From Patiria pectinifera (Eukaryota > Echinodermata > Asteroidea > Valvatida > Asterinidae), in NCBI GenBank assembly GCA_029964075.1, contig CM057141.1:4588001-4652000 (forward strand): a stretch of DNA of 64,000 nucleotides, given 5' to 3'. The notes beneath the pieces are model-generated. The model searched no databases and had not been told where the DNA came from. It was given only the letters and a program-made list of their open reading frames with translations. The first letter of the stretch is position 1. Every line of letters begins with the position of its first letter. Positions 56,201 through 64,000 of the stretch are shown one piece after another. Made by a program: the position numbers and the translations under genes.

Positions 56201-58162
56201 TATGAGAAGTGACTCAGTTTTACTCAATTCGATTTTGCGGAAAGAATGTAGTATCCAAACACCACTTCTTTGGCCGTGTTCATTTTCAAAGTATTTTCTA
56301 AACAAAATGGAAATGTTTCTCAGTCCCAGATTCATGTCTTTTCAACATTTTTGCAATGATCGACTTTCAGGTTTATATTTGAAGAAAAGTGGCGTCAGGC
56401 TTCATTCTTTCTGATTTGGCTTTCAGACGATTAACTGTATGCATTAATTTTCCATTTATTTGTTCCGAATAACTGAAACTGATTTTTTTAAATTTACACA
56501 TGTAGTTACTCCTTGCAGTTTTTAAAGTGATCTTTTAAATGTACTTCATTCATATTTTTTGGAATAGTTTGGTGTGCTGGGACTCAGGAAAACCAGTCTG
56601 AAACAGTGTTTTTCAGCAACACAATGGTGGCACAGTGAAACCAAAATCTGGGTTTTTTTTAGGAGGGGGATATTTGACATTTGCACATCAGTGCCCATTC
56701 GTTGGCATGTCTGAATTTCAACAACCGTTGCAAACACTTTTGCAACAAATACATTTCAGACAATTTGGGTTCGCAGTGTATTTCAAACCATTTACCAACC
56801 ACCGCTGCTTTGCTCCAGATTCACCTTGTTACTTTAAGTTTACTCTTTTTTTTATTCAGAAGACCCTACTCTTCAGTCACGGTTCGTCCGAAATTGCAGC
56901 AGCCCACCCAGAGACCGCAATCCACTTCCGCCCTCAACGGCAGACTGGCCGAATTTGACCAGCTCACCCCAAGAATGATCGGCGCCCTCAGCGACGGAAA
57001 GCTAACCAACAACGGCGACTCGCATCCTGGCCCCTTTGACATCGTTTCAAACAAGGCCAAGCCGGAAATCTCCGATGACGACAATAATGAGTCTGGTGAG
57101 GAATCGGAGGACAGGGTGTACAGGGTGAGAACCCCGCCGAACTTTGACCTTCCGCCGGAGGACTTGGATATCGACAACCATCGGGGGCTGTTTCGATATC
57201 GGAGCTCCAGCGCCGGCAAAAAGAAGCAGGAGCCATACCCAGAGGCTCTGAGCAAGCCCTACTGCTATCTGGACCTGCTGGAGTTGAGCTTACTCAAGGA
57301 GGACTGGAGGCATGCTGTCCGAGCAGTGCCCGACGGAATCGAGGAGAAACTCATCGATCGTCTGATTGAGATGGAGCGGCTCCAGATGGCCAGCGAGGAA
57401 TGGGAGAGGGGCCAGCGCTCGGTGCCGCCCAAGAGAGCTGCGTCGGCCACGCAGCTTAGAAAAGGTTGGAACTCCACGGCTGCGTTGCCCACGGAGCGGG
57501 CGCACAGTGCCCTGGCCCGACCAAGACAAAGCAGGAATTGCTCCCCAGATTGCCTGCAGCCGCTGTGCTCTGGAGATTGCGAAGTGAAGCGCGAACCGCC
57601 CAACACTGGATGCTCTCGCTGTAAACAGGATTACTGCAAGGGCTCTTGTACGGAGTTTGGCTATCACTTGCACATCCGACAGCCGAGACAGGAAGAAGAT
57701 GAACCTCCTCCTCCCAGGCCCAAGTCCTGTAAGAGCTGCACCACCAACCGAACGTCCTCAAGAAAATCCACTGTGAATGCCAATACTACAGTTCTCGGTC
57801 GTCCCAAGTCCGCGTTTGCGACTTTCAGCAGTGCCAGGCAGATGGCGCGTAAGCCAAGACCGATCTCGGCTGTAGCTACCAAAGTCTCTGATGACATGGC
57901 TAATCTGGAGGTGTCATCAGCGACTGGTAGAGGAGGTGATCGACCCTCTCGACCCAAAACGGCGACTTCGAGCGGCATCCCCAGGGCTAAAGGTCACGGG
58001 CGGGATTCCATGCAGCCAGGGAAGAGCTTCACGTCACAGCGTAGGCACTCACTGACGGACGAACCAGTCAGCACCAGCGCTGCCAAAATGAACCCTAAGC
58101 CAATGAGAGTGAAGTCAGCAAGGCTGAAAGTCAGGCAAAAAAGAAACACTAAAAAGAGATGA
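47235..58162 (+). CDS. Unrecognised 646-aa protein, 7 coding exons
   Basis: Exons 47,235-47,341, 48,112-48,307, 49,609-49,669, 50,568-50,593, 55,274-55,351, 55,975-56,144 and 56,860-58,162 join into 647 codons including TGA, with consistent phases and GT/AG sites. The start is ATG 47,235, preceded in frame by TGA at 47,226; ATG 47,262 is an in-frame alternative. I do not recognise the family. Visible: disordered N-terminus (1-120); a short helical part with KLSAQVREVNQQISKYH (about 135-151); an acidic stretch SDDDNNESGEESED in the last exon; a compact block with PYCYLDLLELSLLKEDW and IDRLIEMERLQM, the best folded candidate; a cysteine-rich part with CSRCKQDYCKGSC; and a basic, serine-rich C-terminus with RPKSA, RPKTA and VKSAR words. 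No signal peptide or membrane segment. Further small exons in the 4.7-kb intron after 50,593 cannot be excluded. Codon use in the last exon is GC-rich, unlike the flanks, supporting real coding. Confidence 0.82.
47891..48063. mobile_element. Small hAT-like MITE, 173 bp
   Basis: Starts CAGGGGTGTGAAATCTC and ends CAATCACACCCCTG, with TTTAAC on both sides. Internally rich in TTTCAGCTTT/AGCTGATTTCAGC words. It ends 48 bases before the acceptor of coding exon 2. Confidence 0.65.
48112..48307 (+). CDS. Unrecognised gene, coding exon 2
   Basis: Acceptor TTTTATTATCAG|GAAACT, donor GATCAG|GTAAGA, phase 2 in and 0 out. 65 full codons, rich in S, Q, P and G; open in only one of the three frames. Confidence 0.78.
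49018..49135. repeat. TCCTACTTTTT simple repeat
   Basis: About nine imperfect copies of TTCCTACTTTTT. A related set (TCCTACTTTTATCCTG) follows at 49,320-49,405. Intronic. Confidence 0.8.
49609..49669 (+). CDS. Unrecognised gene, coding exon 3
   Basis: 61 bases. Acceptor CTGTCTTTTTTAAG|GCAACG, donor AACACG|GTATGT. Encodes TYKWKTWTNFQQERDNDQH. Confidence 0.75.
49733..50309. mobile_element. TTAA-flanked (piggyBac-like) MITE
   Basis: Ends AGGGCTCATGCAATG (left) and CATAGCATGGGACCT (right), imperfect inverted repeats, with TTAA on both sides (49,729-49,732 and 50,310-50,313). Its centre is inverted relative to the relatives at 34,474 and 51,949. Confidence 0.72.
50568..50593 (+). CDS. Unrecognised gene, 26-base microexon
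   Basis: Acceptor TTATTTTCAACAG|ATCTGA, donor ACCCAG|GTAAGT. Encodes DLTLYKITQ with the split first codon. Both splice sites are strong and it restores phase between its neighbours. Confidence 0.68.
50647..51199. mobile_element. TTAA-flanked MITE A
   Basis: Ends AGGTAGAGTAGATCATTTG and CAAATGGTCTACTCTACCT, inverted with one mismatch. TTAA at 50,643-50,646 and 51,200-51,203. The GC-rich centre has an inverted pair around ATGCGTCTGAAGACACAT. No transposase. Confidence 0.82.
51204..51727. mobile_element. TTAA-flanked MITE B, abutting MITE A
   Basis: Ends AGGGAATATACATCATTGGC and the complement of AGGGAATATACAACATTTGC. TTAA at 51,200-51,203 (shared with MITE A) and 51,728-51,731. A perfect short hairpin, CCAACGGTGGTCGACCGACCACCGTTGG, lies at 51,539-51,566. 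Confidence 0.82.
51949..52905. mobile_element. TTAA-type MITE interrupted by a hAT insertion
   Basis: Begins after TTAA (51,945-51,948) with AGGGATCACGACATGAATTTT, and its body resumes at 52,434 with the block shared with 34,474-35,057 (AACATATTTTGTGG, ATGAAAACTATTTGACATCC, GGGGTTTTCTGTG). The right end is not clear. The hAT element at 51,983-52,433 sits inside it. Confidence 0.65.
51983..52433. mobile_element. hAT-type MITE inside the TTAA element
   Basis: Starts CAGTGGTGGCGCCAGAC and ends TGTAGCGCCGCCACTG. Flanked by GGAACCTA and GGAACATA (7 of 8 identical). Removing it rejoins the TTAA element as in the uninterrupted copy at 34,474. Confidence 0.8.
55274..55351 (+). CDS. Unrecognised gene, coding exon 5 (helical)
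   Basis: 78 bases, phase 0 both sides. Acceptor TTTTTTTGGGCAG|GACACA, donor TTCAAG|GTGAAT. Encodes DTFRKLSAQVREVNQQISKY, likely amphipathic helix. Confidence 0.75.
55465..55710. mobile_element. Palindromic MITE, 246 bp
   Basis: Starts TGGGCCCAACTTCATGGCTC, then TGCTAAC, and ends GCAGAGCCATGAAAATTGGGCCCA, inverted. Inside are repeated GCTAAC and GTAAGC words. No clear target duplication. It lies in an intron between coding exons 5 and 6. Confidence 0.72.
55975..56144 (+). CDS. Unrecognised gene, coding exon 6
   Basis: Acceptor TGCAATCCTCAG|AGCTTC, donor AGAAG|GTTAGA (weak donor). Encodes a proline- and alanine-rich 56-codon segment; phase 2 out. Confidence 0.75.
56860..58162 (+). CDS. Unrecognised gene, last coding exon (433 residues)
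   Basis: Acceptor TTTTTTTTATTCAG|AAGACC. A 1,303-base GC-rich open stretch ending TGA 58,160-58,162. It carries the acidic region, the folded LLELSLLKEDW block, the cysteine-rich stretch and the basic tail. The open frame extends upstream to 56,681, but that part is intronic by composition and by the polypyrimidine tract at 56,841-56,859. Confidence 0.9.
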
Positions 58163-58625
58163 TTCTTATTTTGCAAAGGGGAGATGTCATTATTGTTTTG
58201 TTTTGAGTTTTACCACCCACATAGATTTGTTTTTTAAATTGCTGGTGTTTATTGTTGCAATAGAAAAGTTATTCACTTTTTCACCAGATTAATTGCTGTA
58301 TGCAAATGTGTATGTGTGTGATTTTTTTTGTTACCAAACTAAATTAATTTATTAATGAATGCTTCTTTGTGTCTGTCTATCATGTCTGGCACTTACATGC
58401 AGGGACAGGCATTAGATGATTCACTGTTTATTTAGGCCCCATTCTGTCCATGACTAAATTTTATCCCCTCAAGTTTTCGATTTGTCTCGTCCGTTTATGT
58501 TCTTCGGATATTGTAACAGCATTAAAAAAAGAAGCAAATGGGGACAGGAAACTAGTTTATTTATTTTTTTACTTGAAAGTCCTTAAGTCAACAAACAAAA
58601 TTCTCTTTGTGGCACTACAGTGGAT

Positions 58626-59250
58626 CCCCAAAAAAGTGTCCGTCTGACTGTTTTTAAAATAACTACAAAACCATGAGGTCAATTTTGAAAATGTTTGGTT
58701 GTGCAGATACTGCTAAGCCTTGGCCTCAACCCCTATGAGTTTCATTTAATTCCAGTATTAATTCAAAATTGTCAATTGACCATAACAACATTTGTAGACA
58801 CTGTGACCAGGTTCCTTGCCTTAATCCATTTCAGTGCTGTTTTATATAAGCTGGGTAAAATCATGGATCTTGTGAAAAAAAGGCTGATTTGGTTTGGGAT
58901 TGGAAACATTTGCCCTTGAGCATTACACTGAGGTCTTGCCATGATGACTGATAGCCAGGCAAATGATTCCAATCCCAACTGCAGCCCTTTTCACAACATA
59001 TAGGATTTCACCCAGCTTACTTAACACAGCACTGAAATTGAATAGGGCAAGGAACTTGGTCACAGTGTCCAAAAATGTTGTTGTGATCAATTTACAATTG
59101 TGCAGTGATGCGTGACTGAAATTAAATGAAACTCATAGGGGTTGAGGCCAAGGCTTAGTAAAGAAGTATCTGCAAAACCAAACATTTTCAAAATTGACCT
59201 CATGGTTTTGTAGTTATTTCAAAAATAGTTAGACAGACACTTTTTGGGGA
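58626..59250. repeat. Long inverted repeat in the 3' untranslated region
   Basis: Left arm 58,626-58,916 and right arm 58,957-59,250 are complementary over most of about 290 bases, with a spacer of about 40. Shared blocks: CCCCAAAAA.GTGTC, ATAACTACAAAACCATGAGG, CAATTTTGAAAATGTTTGGT, AAGCCTTGGCCTCAACCCCT, GAGTTTCATTTAATT, GACACTGTGACCA and GGGATTGGAA. A related single-arm fragment at about 22,590-22,655 shows this is a dispersed repeat. It lies between the stop codon and the AATAAA of the unrecognised gene. Confidence 0.88.
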
Positions 59251-59807
59251 GAAATCAGCTGTATATCGTGCTGCTGCCGCATAGTTTATCTTTTGTATAT
59301 AGTGAGAACTTCACTTGTTTTTCTACTTCTTTCACTAAAAAAGAGAAATAATGCCGTGCTAGGTATTCCTTCTACTTTTGTACTAGAGTTTACAACTTTC
59401 TATTTATATTTTCAAAAGCCATTTCTAGTTTTGTGTGCGAACATTTTTTGGTAATGAATGTTTTGAGGCTTCATATCAGTTCTATTTTTCTATATTTTAA
59501 ACCTGTAGATCTTTCAGCGGTCAAAGGTGTATGAGAATAGGTTTGACTTATTTTGGCTGCTTGTCCTTTTAATCAAGAGTACATATTAAACAAAGATTAT
59601 GCAAGAGTGTTGTGATATATATATTTTTTCTGTTTTGTAGATGCTGTATCTTTTTTAAATGGTCACACTAAAAAAAGAAAAAAGACAGAAACATTCCATC
59701 CAGTATGATACTGAAAGAATAGCACCATGCTGCCTTTTTTTGAAACGTGAATTTGTTGTGTTTTTATAAAAAAAATGCTGTGTACATATATTTTGTATGT
59801 CTTTATG

Positions 59808-59813
59808 AATAAA
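59808..59813 (+). terminator. Polyadenylation signal AATAAA
   Basis: TATGAATAAACATATTT at the end of a long AT-rich 3' region, 1.65 kb after the stop codon. Another AATAAA follows at about 59,859. Confidence 0.55.
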
Positions 59814-59865
59814 CATATTTACATTCACGAAACAGGTGTTAATTGTTAATATTTAATTGAATAAA

Positions 59866-60583
59866 CCCACTTTCATTTTAGGAGCGCAGCGTAATGAATG
59901 GCCTCTGTAGTTTATAATTGGTTTTTCTACATGTTCCAAATAATCTAAATGAAAACAGCAACTGCACGAAAATAATACAATTATTGAAGTCAGCGTTTTT
60001 ATTTGGAACATGTGAGGTTTTGTTTATTTCGAACAACCCCTCCCCCCTCCCCCTTACCACCTTTTTATTTTCGGAGGCCAAGTGACATTGCACACTACTT
60101 GATCATATGTTGCGCCAAACGATCGAGGAGGTGCAGGCGCGGATATCTGGGGGAGGGGGGTATCTCTCTTTCAGGACTTTTTCTAGAGGGGGGCAAAAAA
60201 ACTTTTCCCGAAAAATTCTTGTATTTCTCAACAAATTCTCGATTTATCAGTTAAAGACGGTGGCAGGGACATTTTGCACCCCCCCCCCCCCCCCACTCAT
60301 TAGATTTACACCACCATGACTTTGCACCTCTTTTTCTTTTTTGTTTGTTTACTTTTTCGGGGGGGGGGGCAAGCGCCCCCCCTCCTTGCCGCCTCAATGC
60401 CCATGCCAAGTTCTGTCCAAAAACAAAATTTATAGAAATCCGTGAAAAAAAAGGCGAAACACCCTCAACCCCCCCCCCCCTCCCGCCAAGTTCCTGTACC
60501 GAATCGGCCACGCCCACCTGTCCAGTTCTGGTCTTTCTAAATAGCGCCCTCTGCTAGCAAAACCAGACCAACTTCAAGTAAAC
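59866..60583. other. Flank between genes, G/C homopolymer runs
   Basis: No exon recognised. Several runs of 9-18 Cs or Gs (60,279-60,295, 60,359-60,369, 60,469-60,481) with GGCAAGCGCCCCCC resemble interiors of the hAT MITEs in this window. The phrase GTTGCGCCAAACGATCGAGGAGG (60,111) resembles 36,018-36,040. Confidence 0.45.
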
Positions 60584-60808
60584 ATGGCGGAATACAATCC
60601 GTTTTTCGCCGACGAGGATGAGGAACCGGTGGAGGACAGCATCGTGGCCGCTGTCGAGTCCCCCTCATTGGGCCCGACAGACGATGGTGATACGGACACG
60701 CCGATCGTCGACACCGGTTCACCCAAGAGTAAAACTGCTCCAGTGACCGCCCTGAGCAGTCATTCGGCCGAGCCGAGTTACGATGCAATCGCTGCCAAGT
60801 TTCTGAAG
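60584..60808 (+). CDS. First coding exon of an unrecognised gene (75 codons, partial)
   Basis: ATG in good context (AAACATGGCG). GC-rich coding-type sequence encodes MAEYNPFFADEDEEPVEDS, an acidic and serine/proline-rich segment, and ends PSYDAIAAKFLK. The donor TGAAG|GTGTGT is phase 0. Read without splicing the frame would continue to 61,081, but that part is the tandem word of a mobile element. The NPF-like start and acidic tail recall membrane-traffic proteins, which is only an impression; the rest of the gene lies beyond the window. Confidence 0.7.
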
Positions 60809-60837
60809 GTGTGTGTAACCAGCTCAGGTTTCGATCC

Positions 60838-62553
60838 ACCTCGGACCCAAACCAACTCGGACCCAAGCCAACTCGGACCCATGCCAACTCGGACCCACTA
60901 CCAACTCGGACCCATGCCAACTCGGACCCACTACCACCTCGGACCCACGACCAACTCGGACCCACTACCAACTCGGACCCACAACCAACTCGGACCCACT
61001 ACCAACTCGGACCCATGCATGACCAACTCGGACCCATCGTTTTCAATCATTCGACAACGTTTTCAATCATTCATTTCATAAAGTTTGTCCACTTCTCATC
61101 TATTATTACAGTGATGCTGTTTAGTATAAATTTTCATTGTAATTGTAAGGTAAATTATCTCATATCAGTATTGCAGCAGTATAACATTTTTGTCGTTGTA
61201 AAGCGCATTGAAATGCTATTTGAAATGCGCTTTAAAAGTGTAATTAATTATTGATTATTTTTATTTGTTTCCATTAAAACATATAGCGCTTTAAAAGTTT
61301 AACCAATTATTTATTTTCATTAAAACATATTAATTGACATCGTTCACACCATCTTGCTAAATTTAACAGAAATTTATTTCGTTTGTAATCCAAACTTCAA
61401 CGTAACGAGTATACAAATTAAGAACAGATCTTCATAGAAAAATAAAATTGGAAAGTATGGCATTAAAACATAAACACTTTCAAACATAACATTATTAACT
61501 CAATAAATATTAGTAAACATTATAAGCCAATAAATAAAATAAATAAGATATAAAAACGAAGTCTTTTCTAATCTCTATTTAACAAAAACCCACATAAACA
61601 CCATTGCATACACTGCAAGAAAAACGAAGGTTCCATATTAAACAAAAAAGTTAAATTAAAAAAGTATAAAAAGTTAATCGGATTCGTAAAAAAACCCACA
61701 AAATTCAAAGCCAGCATGTGAATTAAAAAATGATCAAGTTTAATCCCCTACAAATAGATGCAATGTCAATTATCAAAAAGGAGTATTGGAGCTCTGGGAA
61801 GATTATCCTTCAAGGCCTTACAGGTAGCTGCCTGTATGTTCCACTATGATGTTCCACGGGAGAAAAAAATTAAATCAAAAAATTATTAAAAGTTAAACAG
61901 ATTCATAAAAAAAATCCCACAAAATTCAAAGCCAGCATGTGAATTAAAAAAACCCAAACAATTACATGAAATGAAAGGCCTAAATAGTTATTTCAAATTA
62001 ATAACTTCCTCACTGAAACAAAATGTGCCACATAAAACCACTTGTTACACGACACAAAGGCCTGCGAAAACAAACAAGTAATTTATTTTTTACTGAAAAT
62101 TATAATCCTTTGAATTTCGTTTGGAAAAGAAAATCAAGATTTTGAAAAAGCAACAGTATTTACTGTACGCAACAGTATTTACTGTACGCATCATAAAATA
62201 GCGCTCCACACAGCGGCAATAAAAGAAAACAACAAAACTAAAAGCCCCATTCTGCCCAATATAATTACACAATATCTTCACTATATAAGCATTAACATTA
62301 AGATCACCTACATGTATAAATATAATCTCTGAAACTAATGATTGAGTCATTGTTGGGTCCGAGTTGGTCGTGCTTGGGTCCGAGTTGGTAGTGGGTCCGA
62401 GTTGGTCGTGGGTCCGAGTTGGTCGTGGGTCCGACTTGGTAGTGGGTCCGAGTTGGTAGTGGGTCCAAATTGGTAGTGGGTCCGAGTTGGCGTGGGTCCG
62501 TGTTGGCATGGGTCCGACTTGGCATGGGTCCGACTTGGTTTGGGTCCGAGTTG
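60838..62553. mobile_element. Foldback-type element with tandem 16-bp words in both arms
   Basis: Left arm 60,838-61,038 has 12 copies of a 15-20-base unit built on CCAACTCGGACCCA, spaced by short variable ends (CTA, TG, CGA, CAA). Right arm 62,354-62,553 has 12 copies of the complement, TGGGTCCGAGTTGG. The AT-rich centre of about 1.3 kb has no transposase frame but contains a roughly 95-bp block repeated at about 61,640-61,735 and 61,860-61,955. Long inverted arms made of short tandem subrepeats are the hallmark of foldback elements such as FB and Galileo. It starts 30 bases after the exon donor at 60,809. Target duplication not established. Confidence 0.8.
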
Positions 62554-64000
62554 ACCTGATACCTAGCCTAGCCCTAGGCTACATTACATGCATTAGCCCC
62601 ATAAATGTCATGAATGTGGCCAATTTACTGGACTAGGCTACTTCCGTAAATAAACGCTGTGGCAAGATTACCATATGCGAAGTTCACTAATTTTCCTCTG
62701 TATTGACTAACAAGCCCCTAGATAGCAATTTCATGTCATCAAAGTCAAGTTGAGCAGCGAGAAAATACAAGGATTTTCTTAGAAAACACTAAGAATTTTT
62801 CAGTCCACTCTCATAGGGTTTGTACACAGAGTGTTGAGTGAACTTCGTATATGGAAATCTTTCCAAGGCCACACGTACAAAAACATTGCGAACTCTGTCA
62901 AATTTTGATTTTCACATTTAGGCTTAGTTTGTAGTTTATTTTTGCTTTAGAAGCATAGACACCCTCTTTATACACTTAGGCCAATAGGCTAATCAGAAAG
63001 TGCTGCCTTTTTCAGATGTCTGATTTTCGTGTAATTTCATGTTGAAATTTTGATAGTGATACCCAAATGTGTGCAAACGAATTTGGAAATTTCACAAAAA
63101 ATTGAGAAAAGTCTGCTTTTGTTTTTTGATTGTAAAGGTGATTTTTGAGCAATAAAAACATTTTCATACATTCAACAGTCATTCAAGAGGCTAATAATGA
63201 TTAATGGACTTGAATTTGAAATGGACCCCCCCCCCCAAAATATGAAAACTAGGCATATTGATGATTTTGATTGTCCATTAAATTTATCCAGTATCACTGC
63301 TGTCGTCCATGATGTTTTGTGCATTTTGCGCATGACACAATCGTATGGTGGCCCTGAAGGGACATCGCACATCGAGACTTCTGCGATGTTGCACACTTTT
63401 TTCTGCGATGTCGCAGAAATCTAGCTGATATGCAACATGGTATTTAGCGAACAATTTAGATGATTCCAAACAAAAGTGACTTTTCCTGCTGTATCATCCT
63501 AAATGTTGAGGTATTAATTATTAAGTCCCAAAACAAAAGTGTCTTCATTCTCTCATCACATGGAATGGGGTCCTAAACTACCCAATTACCTTGCATTCAG
63601 ACTTTTTCAATTGATGTAGAATTACGATTTTATTGCCGCAAATCAAATGTTTAGATTTATTCTTCTTGAACAAGCGTCTTAATTTAAATCTGATAATAGG
63701 ACTAACATGCCTAATTACAGTCACCCACATTAAAAACTTTGCAATGTTAGGCCAAAAAAATAAATAAGTCGGTCTCTGGTCAGCGCGCGCGTCGATTTTA
63801 ATCATGAGCGTCAACCCCTTTTTTTTTTCAAATTGTCCGCGGTAGCTACAGCAGCGCCCTCTATTGCCGCACCTCCTCAGATTTTTGTACCAAGGAATGG
63901 GGAAATTGCACCAAGGCAAATGATGGAGGGCACCAAGGCAAATTATGGAGGTCCCCAATGTATATGACGACACAACAAAAGCAAAATAGTACCCACCTTG
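62554..64000. other. Presumed intron or intergenic, nothing recognised
   Basis: AT-rich, no exon-like frame. A short inverted pair TCTGCGATGTTGCACAC / TTTCTGCGATGTCGCAG lies at 63,380-63,418. The minus-strand frame 63,578-63,973 has no domain. Confidence 0.4.

Larger units (their letters stand above)
44357..59813 (+). other. Transcription unit (inferred) of the unrecognised 646-aa gene
   Basis: Inferred span from a non-coding first exon to the AATAAA at 59,808-59,813. The candidate 5' exon is 44,357-44,420 (acceptor GTTGTTGCAG, donor GAAAAC|GTAAGA). Spliced to 47,186 it meets stop codons in all three frames before the ATG at 47,235, so it can only be 5' untranslated; a short upstream frame begins at 44,364. 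This exon is less certain than the coding ones. Confidence 0.5.

Noticed and set aside
56866..57978. Long minus-strand frames (57,255-56,866, 57,606-57,265, 57,978-57,664)
   Set aside because: Shadows of the GC-rich last exon of the plus-strand gene.
60584..61254. Protein with RTHxQLGP repeats
   Set aside because: The repeats come from the 16-bp word of the foldback element after a splice donor at 60,809; the other reading frames show the same pattern.

Overview
The window is nuclear DNA of an animal, most likely a marine deuterostome invertebrate. An echinoderm is my first guess; a hemichordate or cephalochordate is possible. Reasons: intron-containing genes with GT/AG splice sites; a GT29 sialyltransferase (a family concentrated in deuterostomes) next to a CHST15-type chondroitin sulfotransferase; frequent GTAGGCCTAC-like words; and a dense load of MITEs, a tRNA-derived SINE and LINE remains. 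No species call is justified from the sequence alone.

Layout. Positions 1-12255 are a satellite array of a 219-bp unit (about 56 units, open to the left), whose right end becomes divergent and passes into an older decayed array (12256-13370). 13371-27300 is gene-poor: a broken LINE reverse transcriptase on the minus strand (14733-15582), a 2.3-kb long-inverted-repeat element, a Mutator-like MITE with a 9-bp target duplication, a 57-bp tandem repeat, a Harbinger-like element packed with GGAACG/CGTTCC words, and a pair of nested hAT elements with two perfect 8-bp target duplications.

27346-41075 holds two Golgi glycan-modifying enzyme genes placed tail to tail. A complete ST6GALNAC-type alpha-2,6-sialyltransferase (4 coding exons, 318 codons, + strand, 27346-33209) faces a CHST15-like GalNAc4S-6-O-sulfotransferase (7 coding exons, 508 codons, - strand, 41075-35342). 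In both models all splice phases agree and the family motifs appear in order. One would sialylate glycans and the other sulfate chondroitin chains; adjacency alone does not show co-regulation.

44357-59813 contains a + strand gene of 7 coding exons (646 codons) with a long last exon. I do not recognise the protein: it is low-complexity, basic at the C-terminus, has an acidic stretch, one compact helical block and a cysteine-rich stretch. Its 3' untranslated region contains a long inverted repeat that could fold into a hairpin with arms of about 290 bases. At 60584 the first coding exon (75 codons) of another gene starts and runs off the window; a foldback-type element whose arms are each 12 tandem copies of a 16-bp word sits in its first intron.

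The most unusual material is in the repeats: two elements saturated with one short palindrome each, the foldback element, datable nested insertions, and the satellite edge. No CRISPR, operon or prokaryotic feature is present, and I saw no complete autonomous transposon.
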